A DNA stretch of 64,000 nt from CAZWCX01 sp964632945 (GCA_964632945.1 CAZWCX010000012.1:1-64000), one strand, 5' to 3'. Shown: positions 36,390 to 44,935, numbered from the stretch's first letter. Program-made: numbers and translations. Notes: generated by a model from the sequence alone, not told the origin.

Positions 36390-36710
36390 CTAACCCTGAA
36401 GGATCTTCGCGTTGTCGACGTCCACGGTGTGGAAGTTCTGGTAGATTCCGATGACGATCGCCAGCGCCACGGCGGCCTCGGCGGCGGCCAGGATGATGAC
36501 GAAGACCGCGAACACGTGTCCCTGCACCGGCACCGGGGAGTGCGGCGCAAACGCCACGAAATTGATGTTGGCCGCATTCAGGATCAGCTCCACGCCCATC
36601 AGGATGCTCACCGAGTTCTTGCGGGTGAGGATCGTGAAGACGCCGAGGCTGAACAGGACCGCGCCGACGAACAGGAAGTGCGAGAGTCCCACGTTGGTGA
36701 GCAGCGCCAT
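36390..36710 (-). CDS. nuoK: NADH-quinone oxidoreductase subunit K
   Basis: The protein has 106 residues with three membrane helices. 'SILMGVELILNAANINFVAF' holds the conserved Glu of helix 2, and 'VFAVFVIILAAAEAAVALAIVIGIYQ' the second conserved Glu. Both belong to the central hydrophilic axis of complex I. The ATG at 36710 has AGG-type upstream sequence. It lies between nuoJ (58 nt) and nuoL (6 nt). Confidence 0.95.
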   Translation of the reverse strand: MALLTNVGLSHFLFVGAVLFSLGVFTILTRKNSVSILMGVELILNAANINFVAFAPHSPVPVQGHVFAVFVIILAAAEAAVALAIVIGIYQNFHTVDVDNAKILQG

Positions 36711-36768
36711 GGATCGCCCTTGCTCCCGGTATGCGTTGGACGCCCCGCCAGGGGGCGTCGGATCCGAC

Positions 36769-37305
36769 CTACTTTGCGCCCGCGGTCCCCGCGTCGGCGG
36801 GCGGCTGCGGCCGCACCTCCTTGCGCGCCAGGAAGGCTGCGCCGATCAAGGCGGCCAGCAGCAGCACGGAAACGATTTCAAACGGCAGCAGATACTCGCG
36901 CATCAGCGCCTGGCCGATGGGGCCGGACGTCGGCTGCGGGTTCACCTGTCCGAGTTCCGGCCAGTCCACCGCGTACGTCACCACGAAGGTGAGGATCAGC
37001 AGCACGCTCAGGAACGCCAGGAACGAGATCGGCGTGTACGACGCGTCATTCGACAACTTGAATTCCGAGATCTTGTGGGTGAGCATGACCGCGAAGAGGA
37101 TCAGGACGAGGATGCCGCCCACGTAGATCAGCACCTGCGCGGCGGCGAGGAAGTCCGCTCCGCAGAGGGCGTACAATCCGGCCACCCCCCAGAACGTGAG
37201 CAGCAGGGAGAACGCCGACCGCACGATGTTCTTCGAGAAGGCGACGACGCACGCCGATCCGACCGTCAGCGTGGCGAGAATCCAGAAACAAAGCGCGTAC
37301 ACCAT
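36769..37305 (-). CDS. nuoJ: NADH-quinone oxidoreductase subunit J
   Basis: The protein has 178 residues with five predicted helices. 'FWGVAGLYALCGADFLAAAQVLIYVGGILVLILFAVMLT' is the conserved third-helix region, including the pi-bulge that conveys coupling. The ATG at 37305 has GGAG 8 nt upstream, in the last codons of nuoH; the two genes are only 4 nt apart. In most operons nuoI lies between nuoH and nuoJ; here it is absent. Confidence 0.93.
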   Translation of the reverse strand: MVYALCFWILATLTVGSACVVAFSKNIVRSAFSLLLTFWGVAGLYALCGADFLAAAQVLIYVGGILVLILFAVMLTHKISEFKLSNDASYTPISFLAFLSVLLILTFVVTYAVDWPELGQVNPQPTSGPIGQALMREYLLPFEIVSVLLLAALIGAAFLARKEVRPQPPADAGTAGAK

Positions 37306-37309
37306 CGGC

Positions 37310-38350
37310 CTAGCTCCACCTGACGGCGTTGCGCAGCAGGTCGACCAACCCCATCTCCAGCGCCATCCAGGTGCCGACCCCGAGCAGGATGGCGAGCGAA
37401 ACGGGCACCAGCACCTTCCAGCACAGGTGCATGAGCTGGTCGACCCGGAACCGCGGCACCGTCCAGCGGATCACCATGACGATGAAGACCAGGAAGAGGA
37501 CCTTGCCCATGAACCAGCACAGCCCTTCGACGACGCCGAAGGCTCCGGGGAGGAGGAAACCCTGGAAGGGAGACTGCCAGCCGCCCAGGAAGAGCGCCGT
37601 GGCGATCGCCGAGGTGGCGAAGATCGCCGCATACTCGCCCATGAAGAAGATCGAGAAGCGCATCCCGCTGTATTCGACATGGTATCCGGCCACGAGTTCG
37701 GACTCGGCTTCGGGGATGTCGAACGGGGTGCGGTTGGTTTCGGCCAGCGCGCAGATGAAGTAGATCATCAGCCCGATCAAGTTGAAGGGGAAGTACCGGA
37801 ACACCATCCAGTGGAAAACGCCACCGGCCTGATCGCGCACGATATCCTGCAGGCTCATGCTGCCGACGATCATCACCACCGTGCACAAGACGATACCGGC
37901 CGGCACTTCATAGGAAACGATCTGCGCCGCGGCGCGCATGGCGCCGTAGAGCGCGTACTTGTTGCCCGAGGCCCAGCCCGCCATCAGGATTCCGATGACG
38001 CCCCCGCCTGCCACCGCGATCACGTAGACCACCCCGATGTTCAGGTCGGCGGCCACCAGGTGTTCGCTGAATGGTATCGCCGCAAAGATCGCGAACGCGG
38101 ACATGAACACGATGTAGGGGGCGAGGGAGAAGAGCAACCGGTCGGCGTTCGTCGGCACGATGTCCTCCTTGAGGAGGAGCTTCACGCCGTCGACCAGGAA
38201 CTGGAGGATCCCGGACGGTCCACAATAGGTCGGCCCGAGGCGCGACTGGATGCGCGCCGCGATCTTTCGCTCGGCCCAGGTCGAAATCCCGGCGAAGCCC
38301 GCGACCACGAGCAGGATGACCACGCCGCCGATGGCGCTGTAGACGAACAT
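37310..38350 (-). CDS. nuoH: NADH-quinone oxidoreductase subunit H
   Basis: The protein has 346 residues with eight helices. Diagnostic segments include 'WAERKIAARIQSRLGPTYCGPSGILQFLVDGVKLLLKED' at the N-terminus, 'YEVPAGIVL', and 'ALAETNRTPFDIPEAESELVAGYHVEYSGMRFSIFFMGEYA', the acidic loop at the quinone entrance. The ATG at 38350 is preceded by GAGAGGGA. It forms the quinone chamber with NuoB and NuoD, neither of which is encoded here. NuoC lies 21 nt upstream. Confidence 0.96.
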   Translation of the reverse strand: MFVYSAIGGVVILLVVAGFAGISTWAERKIAARIQSRLGPTYCGPSGILQFLVDGVKLLLKEDIVPTNADRLLFSLAPYIVFMSAFAIFAAIPFSEHLVAADLNIGVVYVIAVAGGGVIGILMAGWASGNKYALYGAMRAAAQIVSYEVPAGIVLCTVVMIVGSMSLQDIVRDQAGGVFHWMVFRYFPFNLIGLMIYFICALAETNRTPFDIPEAESELVAGYHVEYSGMRFSIFFMGEYAAIFATSAIATALFLGGWQSPFQGFLLPGAFGVVEGLCWFMGKVLFLVFIVMVIRWTVPRFRVDQLMHLCWKVLVPVSLAILLGVGTWMALEMGLVDLLRNAVRWS

Positions 38351-38371
38351 AGTCCCTCTCGCACGCCTCGA

Positions 38372-38842
38372 TTATTGTAGGGGGATACCCCGGTAATCCC
38401 GCGGGAACTTGTAATCCTTGCGGAGCGGATGGCCGACCCAGTCTTCGGGCAGCAGGATCCGCCGCAGGTCGCTGTGTCCGACGTACTCGATCCCGAACAG
38501 GTCGTACGACTCCCGCTCGTGCCAGTTCGCCGCCGGCCAGATCCCTTCGACCGTCGGAACCTCGGGCTTCTCGCGCGGGACTTTCACTTTCACCACGAAT
38601 CGATGCAGGTTCTTCATCGAGTAGAGGTGGATGACCGATTCCATGCGATCGGGATGGTCTACGCCCGACAGGTCCATGCAAAAGTCGAGCGCGATCTCCG
38701 GGGTATCGCGCAGGTAGCGCGAGATCTCGACCAACGCGCCCGGCTTGACCACGACCCAGGGTTCCCCGGGATCTTCGCTGAATTCCACCACCCCGTCGGG
38801 GAACGCCTGTTTCAGTTTCTGATGGATCTCGGACGGCGTCAT
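38372..38842 (-). CDS. nuoC: NADH-quinone oxidoreductase subunit C
   Basis: The protein has 156 residues, the 30-kDa hydrophilic subunit. The PROSITE-type signature 'ANWHERESYDLFGIEYVGHSDLRRILLPEDWVGHPLRKDY' is complete, ending 'RGIPLQ'. The ATG at 38842 has GAGGA 10 nt upstream. It is not fused to NuoD, and NuoD does not follow, so its quinone-module partner must be encoded elsewhere. The gap to nuoA is 68 nt; the usual nuoB between them is missing. Confidence 0.95.
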   Translation of the reverse strand: MTPSEIHQKLKQAFPDGVVEFSEDPGEPWVVVKPGALVEISRYLRDTPEIALDFCMDLSGVDHPDRMESVIHLYSMKNLHRFVVKVKVPREKPEVPTVEGIWPAANWHERESYDLFGIEYVGHSDLRRILLPEDWVGHPLRKDYKFPRDYRGIPLQ

Positions 38843-38910
38843 GTACGCACTATCCTCGGTTTTGGCAATGGTTTAAGGAAGCTTCGGGAGTCGCCGCCGG
38901 AGCCGCGGGA

Positions 38911-39285
38911 TCATGGGTTGCGGGCCGTCTTGATCCACTCCAGGTCGCCCTTGCGCCAGACATAGATCAGGCCGACCACGAGGATGCCCACGAAGAACGC
39001 GACTTCGAGGAACGCCAGCGGCCCCAGGATCTTGAATTGGGTCGCCCAGGGGAACAGGACGATGACTTCGACGTCGAAAATGAGGAAGATCAGTGCGATG
39101 ACGTAGAAGCGGATGTTGAAGCGCACGAACGCGCCGCCGATGACCTGCTCGCCGCACTCGTAGGGCGACTGCTTGATCGGGTTGGGCTTGGAAGGGCGGA
39201 ACAGCGAGCCCGCGAAGAGGGAAACCAGGATGAAGGCGCAGCCGAGGATGATGAAGAAAAACACCACGCCGAACTGGGAAAGCAT
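38911..39285 (-). CDS. nuoA: NADH-quinone oxidoreductase subunit A
   Basis: The protein has 124 residues with three membrane helices. The signature 'KQSPYECGEQVIGGAFVRFNIRFYVIALIFLIFDVEVIVLFPWA' contains the conserved Cys of the TM1-2 loop and the Asp/Glu of helix 2. AAGGGTG lies before the ATG at 39285. It is first in the operon, with a promoter about 65 nt upstream. Confidence 0.96.
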   Translation of the reverse strand: MLSQFGVVFFFIILGCAFILVSLFAGSLFRPSKPNPIKQSPYECGEQVIGGAFVRFNIRFYVIALIFLIFDVEVIVLFPWATQFKILGPLAFLEVAFFVGILVVGLIYVWRKGDLEWIKTARNP

Positions 39286-39351
39286 GCGACCGCACCCTTC
39301 GCAATCGTGGATCGGGCTCTTGGGGTGGGTGATCCCCCGTCAGGGAGCAGG

Positions 39352-39380
39352 ACTCTAGCACGGGGGTAGGGGGCTTTCAA
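39352..39380 (-). promoter_or_regulatory. Probable promoter of the complex I operon
   Basis: On the minus strand: TTGAAA (39375-39380), 17 bp, TAGAGT (39352-39357). The leader before nuoA would be about 60 nt. It is arranged back to back with the greA promoter at 39446. Confidence 0.5.
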
Positions 39381-39445
39381 CAAAAAACCGGCCCGTTCCC
39401 GGCTCGTCCCGAGCTCCGATTTCCGCGAGCGGACAAAAAAAACGA

Positions 39446-39474
39446 TTGCGTTCCGGCACACTCCCGAGTAGATA
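39446..39474 (+). promoter_or_regulatory. Probable greA promoter
   Basis: TTGCGT (39446-39451), 17 bp, TAGATA (39469-39474), with an A8 run just upstream of the -35. A transcript from here would cross the leader terminator at 39510-39539 before reaching greA. Confidence 0.5.
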
Positions 39475-39509
39475 TGAGGCCTGCCGGGGGCCCACGGGGC
39501 CGAACCTCG

Positions 39510-39539
39510 ACGCGGAGCATCCATTGCTGCGCGTTTTTT
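39510..39539 (+). terminator. Leader terminator/attenuator 20 nt before greA
   Basis: ACGCGGAGC (39510-39518) pairs with GCTGCGCGT (39526-39534), one mismatch, 7-nt loop, then T6 (39534-39539). It lies between the greA promoter and the ATG at 39559, so it would release a short leader RNA of about 60 nt unless read through. In E. coli the greA leader also ends in a terminator and yields the GraL RNAs. Confidence 0.75.
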
Positions 39540-39558
39540 CATTTTCCGGGGTACCGCC

Positions 39559-40038
39559 ATGTCCGAACTGCCCATGACCCGCGAGGGATACGAGAAGCTC
39601 AAGGAGCGGCTCCGTCACCTCGAAGACGTCGAGCGCCCGCGGCTGGAAAAGGCGCTCGGGGACGCCCGTGAAATGGGCGACTTGTCGGAAAACAGTGAAT
39701 TCGACGCGGCGCGGGAAGGCCTCTGGCTGGTCGATCAACAGGTGTCCGAGCTCAAAGATCGTCTCTCCCGGGCCTCCATCCTCGATCCGTCCAAGCTCCC
39801 CCATGACTCCGTCGCCATCGGGGCATCGGTGACGGTGAAGGACACCAAGTCCGGGGACAAGGAGATGTTTCATCTGGTCGGCGAGGGCGAGGGCGACCCG
39901 ATGAACGACAAGATCTCCGTCATGACGCCGATCGGCCAGGCGTTGCTGGGGCACAAGGTGGGGGACACCGTCGAGGCGGAAGTGCCGGTCGGCAAGTTGA
40001 AATTCAAGATCCTCAAGATCGAGTACGGGAACGTCTGA
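39559..40038 (+). CDS. greA: Transcription elongation factor GreA
   Basis: The protein has 159 residues, the normal size. An N-terminal coiled coil contains the tip motif 'GDLSENSEFDAAREG' with acidic residues that stimulate RNA cleavage by backtracked polymerase. A C-terminal FKBP-like domain ends '-TPIGQALLGHKVGDTVEAEVPVGKLKFKILKIEY'. It rescues arrested RNA polymerase in the cytoplasm. The ATG follows 'CCGGGGTACCGCC'. It is divergent from the nuo operon and monocistronic. Expression is likely controlled by the terminator 20 nt upstream. Confidence 0.96.
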   Translation: MSELPMTREGYEKLKERLRHLEDVERPRLEKALGDAREMGDLSENSEFDAAREGLWLVDQQVSELKDRLSRASILDPSKLPHDSVAIGASVTVKDTKSGDKEMFHLVGEGEGDPMNDKISVMTPIGQALLGHKVGDTVEAEVPVGKLKFKILKIEYGNV

Positions 40039-40119
40039 AGCCCCCCTCCCGGCAGGCCGACCCGGCGGAACCGCGGGGGGCATCGCCCCGCGCAGACTCC
40101 GAAGCCGGGGCAATCCCGC

Positions 40120-40845
40120 TCAATCCGAAGTCCCGCTCCCGCGTTCCTTCGTGTCGCCGACCGCGCCGAGGATGCGCCGGTAGAGGTCGCCGACCCGCTG
40201 GTAGAAGCCTGCGGTATGCATGGAGTGGATCCGCAGCCCGTGCCAGTCGTAATGATGCATGTACTCGTGCACCAGGGTGTTGAGGTAGGTCTTGAAGGCC
40301 ACGAAGAGATTGCGGCGCGCGGTCCGGCAATAGAGCGTCATGTACCCGTTGCGGCCGCAAAAGCCGTAGTATTCCACTTTCCCCCGGACCAGGCGGCGCC
40401 CCCCGACCTTCACCGGGATCCGGTGGACCCCCGACCCATCGCACAGGCCGTCCACGACCTTTTGACTCGAGCGGGCGACGCCGACCTCGTCACCGACATG
40501 CAGGGCGGACCGGAGATCGCACACGGCCTCGAGCAGGAGCGAGGTCACCTCCATGGGGATGGTGAGCACCTCGTTGGACCGCACGTAGGAGCGCTGTTGT
40601 CGCGGGTCGAAGGATCCGCGCCGCCACGCCCCGGGCATCCGTTGAGCGCGCCGCACGCGCCGCGTACCGGGCTTCTCCGGCTTCCGGTTGTCGCCCGCAG
40701 GATCTTGCATGGCCCTGGCCGACAATACGATCCGTGCGCACCCGCGCGGGACGGAAGTGCAGACCTCTTCTTCCTCTATCGTCCGTTCGGCCCGCGCGAC
40801 TTCAGTCCCGGCTGCGGGTCGACCCGGCCGGCCTGCGCTGGTCAT
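40120..40845 (-). CDS. Putative HExxH metallopeptidase, function unknown
   Basis: The protein has 241 residues. I chose the ATG at 40845, with GGAGGGGG 3-4 nt upstream; the open frame continues to 40977 but there crosses the divergent kinase start. The C-terminal half has 'FKTYLNTLVHEYMHHYDWHGLRI-SMHTAGFYQRVGDLYRRI'. This includes HEYMH (HExxH zinc motif), a following HxxD and a further His. A possible strand/turn zinc region 'YYGFCGRNGYMTLYC' precedes it. The N-terminal 80 residues are basic and low complexity. It resembles SprT/WLM-like or small predicted zincin domains, but I cannot place it in a named family. There is no signal peptide, so it is cytoplasmic or nucleoid-linked. Confidence 0.7.
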   Translation of the reverse strand: MTSAGRPGRPAAGTEVARAERTIEEEEVCTSVPRGCARIVLSARAMQDPAGDNRKPEKPGTRRVRRAQRMPGAWRRGSFDPRQQRSYVRSNEVLTIPMEVTSLLLEAVCDLRSALHVGDEVGVARSSQKVVDGLCDGSGVHRIPVKVGGRRLVRGKVEYYGFCGRNGYMTLYCRTARRNLFVAFKTYLNTLVHEYMHHYDWHGLRIHSMHTAGFYQRVGDLYRRILGAVGDTKERGSGTSD

Positions 40846-40874
40846 TGACCCCCTCCGGCTCCGGGTTCTATCAT
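40845..40874 (+). promoter_or_regulatory. Promoter of the kinase-FGE gene
   Basis: TTGACC (40845-40850), 18 bp, TATCAT (40869-40874), predicting a leader of about 60 nt. The first base of the -35 is also the first base of the start codon of the divergent metallopeptidase gene. Confidence 0.65.
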
Positions 40875-40942
40875 GATCGCCGGGCCCTGACGGGCCGGGT
40901 CGCGTCCTCTGCTCCCTCCCCCCGATCCCAGGAGGTCTCTCC

Positions 40943-43291
40943 GTGGACGAGAAGTCCGTGCCGAAAAACAAGGTCACTCAACGACTGGATGCGGCCGCGC
41001 CGGCCGGGGAGCAGAAGTCCGAACGTACGGTGATCCTCTCCGAGTCCCAACAGGGGCGCGTGGTCAAGGAAGCGGTCTTACGCCATCAGTTCGGCCAATT
41101 CGAGATCCTCGGGAAGCTCGGAGAAGGCGGGATGGGGGTAGTGTACCGCGCGCGGGAGAAGGCCCTGAACCGGGAAGTGGCGCTCAAGGTGCTGGTCCCG
41201 GGCGAGCACGCCACCCCGCAGCAGATCGAACGCTTCATCATGGAAGCCAAGGCGGCCGCCCGGCTCAACCACCCCAACATCGTTCCCGTGTACCAGATCG
41301 GCGCCATCGACGGACGTCACTACTTCACGATGAAGCACGTCGAGGGGGGGACCCTCGACACCCTGATCACCAAGGACCCGGCCACCTTCATGAAGGACCC
41401 GCGCAAGGCGGCCGCCCTCTACCTGCAGATCGTCGAGGGGATGGCCTATGCCCATGCCGAGAAGATCATTCACCGCGACCTGAAGCCTTCGAATGTGCTG
41501 ATCGACAAGGCGACCGGACGTCCCATGATCATGGACTTCGGGCTCGCCAAGGACATGACCGATACCCACAAGCTCACCAAGAGCGGCATGGCGCTCGGGA
41601 CGCCTTGCTACATGTCGCCGGAGGCGGCGCGGGGAGAGACGCGAAATGTCGACCCGCGCTCGGACGTCTTCTCGCTCGGCGCCATCCTCTATGAGATGTT
41701 GACCGGCAAGCCGCCGTTTCTGGGCGACACCTTCTACGAGACGATGCAGAAGGTGGTCACGGATGAGGCGGAACCGCTGCGCGCGAAGAACCCGCTGGTG
41801 CCTCTGGACCTCGAGACGATCTGCTTCAAGGCCCTCGAGAAGGGTCGCATCAACCGGTACGCTTCGGCGGAGGAGTTGGCCGCCGACCTGAGGCGATTCC
41901 TGAATGACGAGCCGATTTCCGCCCGGGCGATCGGCGGCGCGGAGCGACTGGCGCGAAAAGCCCGCAAGAATGCAAAGGTCGTGGCGATCACGTCCGTCCT
42001 CCTGGTGGCCCTGCTCGGATCCGGCGGCTACTACCTCTGGCGGTTGCCGCAGATTCGCCTGGAGGCGGCCGCGACCGAGCGGCGGAACGCCATCGACGCC
42101 GGGCTCACCCAGGGCCAGACCCATGAGTCGAACAAGGAGTTTCCCCAGGCGCTGGCGATCTACGATCAGTTGAACGGACGATACCCGGACGCGGAGGAGC
42201 CGAAGGCCGCCCGGGCGAGGGCCGAGGCCGCGTTCAACCAACACGTCGTCGAACTTGTGCGCAGCGGCCGCCGGCTGCTGGAGGAGGGGAACCGCGCGGA
42301 GGCGGCGGCCCGGCTCAAGGAGGCCAAGGTCTTCCGTCCCGGGGATGCGGAAATCCTCGGGTTGCTGGAATTGGCGACCGGAGACACCGGGGTGCTCGAG
42401 ATCAAGGTCGCGCCGGCCGAGGCGCGGATTCGGTTGCGGGCGGCGCCGCTCCCGGATCTGCGGATCGGGGCGGCGGAGGAGTTGGGACGGGGGACGGTCC
42501 GGAAGCAGGTCCCGCGCGGATCCTACGTGGTGGAGCTGGAACTCGACGGCTATGCGCCGATGCGCGTGCCGGTGACCCTCGATGCCCTGGGCGGGGAGGG
42601 CGGCAAGGTGGGGGCGAAGGTGGACGCGACGCTGCTTCCGGTCGACCGGGTCCCCGAGCGGATGGTGTTGATTCCCGCCGGACCGTTCTTCATGGGCGGC
42701 CAGGGCGCGGGGGCCAAGCCGCAGGCGACGGTCGAGGTCTCCGCGTTCCTGATCGACCGGCGCGAGGTCACCAACGCGCAATACATGTCCTACGTCCTGG
42801 CCACGGGCGCGAAGCCGCCGAAGCACTGGTCCGGCGGCGCGATTCCGGAGGGGCAGGAGAACCATCCCGTCGTGCATGTCTCCTACGAGGATGCCGGCAG
42901 GTACGCGGCCTGGGCGGGCAAACGGCTGCCCACCGAGGCGGAATGGGAGAAGGCCGCCCGTGGAATCGACGGCCGGAAGTACCCCTGGGGCCAATCCCTG
43001 GGGTCCACGAAGGTGAATGCGGGCGCCACCGACGGAACGGTCGATGTGACCGCGCCCACGGAAGACATCGGTCCCTATCTGTGCGAGCACATGGCGGGAA
43101 ACGTCATGGAATGGACCAGCGAAGCGTGGGTGCCGAACAATCCGGACAGCGATCGCGTGGTCAAGGGCGCCTCCTTCGCCACCGAAGCCACGCGAAAGGG
43201 GGTCGACCTCCTGGCGCTGGCCGTGCGCCGCAACGCCCCGCAGCGGCTCAGCGACGCGAAGATCGGCTTCCGCTGCGCCAGGGATCCGTAG
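40943..43291 (+). CDS. Transmembrane Ser/Thr kinase with PEGA and FGE-sulfatase domains
   Basis: The protein has 782 residues. The GTG start is preceded by AGGAGGT at ideal distance. The kinase domain (about 50-320) is complete: GEGGMG (60-65), Lys82, HRDLKPSN (catalytic Asp179), DFG 198-200, 'GTPCYMSPEAA', so it should be active. A single membrane helix lies at about 346-366. A helical region, then a PEGA-like beta domain (about 465-550) follow. The C-terminal formylglycine-generating-enzyme-like domain (about 565-782) has 'MVLIPAGPFFMGG', 'RREVTNAQYM', 'RLPTEAEWEKAARG', 'GNVMEWTSE', 'GFRCARDP'. In such kinases this outer domain is taken as a sensor rather than an enzyme. This layout is common in Planctomycetota and relatives. 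Confidence 0.93.
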   Translation: MDEKSVPKNKVTQRLDAAAPAGEQKSERTVILSESQQGRVVKEAVLRHQFGQFEILGKLGEGGMGVVYRAREKALNREVALKVLVPGEHATPQQIERFIMEAKAAARLNHPNIVPVYQIGAIDGRHYFTMKHVEGGTLDTLITKDPATFMKDPRKAAALYLQIVEGMAYAHAEKIIHRDLKPSNVLIDKATGRPMIMDFGLAKDMTDTHKLTKSGMALGTPCYMSPEAARGETRNVDPRSDVFSLGAILYEMLTGKPPFLGDTFYETMQKVVTDEAEPLRAKNPLVPLDLETICFKALEKGRINRYASAEELAADLRRFLNDEPISARAIGGAERLARKARKNAKVVAITSVLLVALLGSGGYYLWRLPQIRLEAAATERRNAIDAGLTQGQTHESNKEFPQALAIYDQLNGRYPDAEEPKAARARAEAAFNQHVVELVRSGRRLLEEGNRAEAAARLKEAKVFRPGDAEILGLLELATGDTGVLEIKVAPAEARIRLRAAPLPDLRIGAAEELGRGTVRKQVPRGSYVVELELDGYAPMRVPVTLDALGGEGGKVGAKVDATLLPVDRVPERMVLIPAGPFFMGGQGAGAKPQATVEVSAFLIDRREVTNAQYMSYVLATGAKPPKHWSGGAIPEGQENHPVVHVSYEDAGRYAAWAGKRLPTEAEWEKAARGIDGRKYPWGQSLGSTKVNAGATDGTVDVTAPTEDIGPYLCEHMAGNVMEWTSEAWVPNNPDSDRVVKGASFATEATRKGVDLLALAVRRNAPQRLSDAKIGFRCARDP

Positions 43292-43360
43292 GCCGCTCCG
43301 GCCTCGAGCGGAGTGAGGTGTCCGCGGCAGGTCCGCACTTTGCGCGCGTGGGCGAGGGTC

Positions 43361-44899
43361 CTAGTCCGGCCGCTTCGGCTTGATGTCCTGGATCTCCGCC
43401 TGCGCGTAGAGCTCGCACAGGGCCTGAACCACCTTCGGGTCGAATTGCGTCCCGGAGTGCTTGCGCAGTTCGCTGATCGCCTCGGAGTCCGGCATCGCCC
43501 GCTTGTACGAGCGTTCCGTGACCATCGTGTCCCACGCGTCGGCCACGGCGATGATGCGGGCGCCCATCGGGATCTCCTCGCCGCCGATTCGATCCGGGTA
43601 GCCTTTCCCATCCGGTCGTTCATGATGGTGTCGGATCGCGCGACACACTTCCTCGTGCCCTTCGAACTCGCGCAGGATCCCCTCGCCGATCGTCGGATGG
43701 CGTTTCATCAACTCGTACTCTTCGTCCGTCAGCCGGCTCGGCTTCTGCAGGATCTTCTCGGGGATGCCGATCTTCCCCACGTCGTGCAGCGTCCCGGCGA
43801 TCGAGAGCACCCGCAGGGCGCTGTCCCCGAGGCCGAGCTTCCGGCCGATGAGTACGCACACCCGCGAGACCCGGTCGGAGTGTCCCCGCGTGTACTCGTC
43901 CTTCGCTTCGATCGCCGCCGCCAACGCCTTCATGGCATTGAGGGAGAGCCGCCCCAGCTCGTCCTCGAGCTTGATGCGCTCCACCGCCACGCCCACCTGC
44001 TTTCCGATTGCGGTGAGGAGGTCGAGGTCGCTCTCCGCGAAGTTCTCCTTGCCGGAGGTGTAGTCCATGTACACGGCGCCGAGCACCTTGTTCTGCGCCT
44101 GCACCGGGACGCAAAGGGCGCAACGGATGTGGTACTGACAGATGCTCCGGCTGGCCGAAAACCGCTCGTCGGAGACCGGGTCGTTGGTGAGAATCGACAT
44201 CCCCTCGATCGCCGACTTCTCGAGGATCGTGCGGCTGACGGGCAGCGCTTCGTTCTTGCGCGAAGGCTCCCGGTACCAGGACGCCTTGGCCTCCAGCCCG
44301 GTGCCGGACCTGGCGCGGAGGAAGATGACGGCGGCGTCGCTCTTGTAATGTTCCCCGAGCAGATTCGTGACCCGGTGCAGCGTCACCTCGAGGGGGTCGG
44401 CGGTATTGAGGATGTTGCCGACGGAATAGACCGTGGCGAGGGCCCGTTGCATGCGCTCGATCTTTTCGCCGGCGTACGCCTCGACCACGGTGTCGATGAA
44501 GTTGCGCTCGCTGGCCTGCAAGCGCTTGAGGATGTCCCCCTCGCGGCGCTTCCATTGCTCGGCGGGCATGACGATCGTTCGGCCCACCGCCTGCTCGTTC
44601 GTCCCCTTCTGGAAGCCGAACTGGAGGACCGCCTGGCCGGCGACCAGCATGTCGTCTTCGAGCAGGCCGGCGGAGAGGATGCGCTCTCCGTTCACGTAGG
44701 TGCCGTTGCTGCTGCCGAGATCCGTGACCGTCGCGCTGCGGCCGTCCCACTCCACGGCGAAGTGGCGCCGGGAGACGCCGACTTCCCCGAGCTGGATGTC
44801 GCACCCTGCGTCGTTGCCGACGACCAGCCGCCTTCCCTTGACCAGGTAGAAGGACTTGCCGACGTTTTTGCCCTTTACGACCTTGAGGACGGCATTCAT
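43361..44899 (-). CDS. FHA-GAF-HD-GYP signalling protein
   Basis: The protein has 512 residues. The N-terminal FHA domain (about 1-100) has 'LVVGNDAGCDIQL', 'VSRRHF' and 'DLGSSNGTYVNG', the phosphothreonine-reading residues. A GAF domain (about 150-320) follows. The C-terminal HD-GYP domain has 'HSDRVSRVCVLIG', the metal ligands 'HDVGKIGIPE', and 'HHHERPDGKGYPD' with the GYP triad. Such domains degrade c-di-GMP to GMP. It thus links Ser/Thr phosphorylation, a small-molecule sensor and c-di-GMP breakdown. It lies 34 nt after the gene at 44934 but seems to have its own promoter there. Confidence 0.94.
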   Translation of the reverse strand: MNAVLKVVKGKNVGKSFYLVKGRRLVVGNDAGCDIQLGEVGVSRRHFAVEWDGRSATVTDLGSSNGTYVNGERILSAGLLEDDMLVAGQAVLQFGFQKGTNEQAVGRTIVMPAEQWKRREGDILKRLQASERNFIDTVVEAYAGEKIERMQRALATVYSVGNILNTADPLEVTLHRVTNLLGEHYKSDAAVIFLRARSGTGLEAKASWYREPSRKNEALPVSRTILEKSAIEGMSILTNDPVSDERFSASRSICQYHIRCALCVPVQAQNKVLGAVYMDYTSGKENFAESDLDLLTAIGKQVGVAVERIKLEDELGRLSLNAMKALAAAIEAKDEYTRGHSDRVSRVCVLIGRKLGLGDSALRVLSIAGTLHDVGKIGIPEKILQKPSRLTDEEYELMKRHPTIGEGILREFEGHEEVCRAIRHHHERPDGKGYPDRIGGEEIPMGARIIAVADAWDTMVTERSYKRAMPDSEAISELRKHSGTQFDPKVVQALCELYAQAEIQDIKPKRPD

Positions 44900-44909
44900 C
44901 GCATGTTCC

Positions 44910-44935
44910 AGCGCTACGGAGCCCCGCGTAGCGCT
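44910..44935 (-). promoter_or_regulatory. Perfect 9-bp inverted repeat in the HD-GYP leader
   Basis: AGCGCTACG (44910-44918) and CGTAGCGCT (44927-44935) flank an 8-nt spacer. The repeat lies between the predicted -10 and the start codon of the HD-GYP gene, overlapping the stop codon of the upstream gene. It could be an operator or a leader hairpin; no U-run follows, so it is not an intrinsic terminator. Confidence 0.6.

Noticed and set aside
32247..36992. A 1581-codon open frame on the plus strand opposite nuoK-nuoN
   Set aside because: It is dominated by His, Glu, Asp, Arg and Gln and mirrors the complex I genes, which are unmistakable on the other strand.
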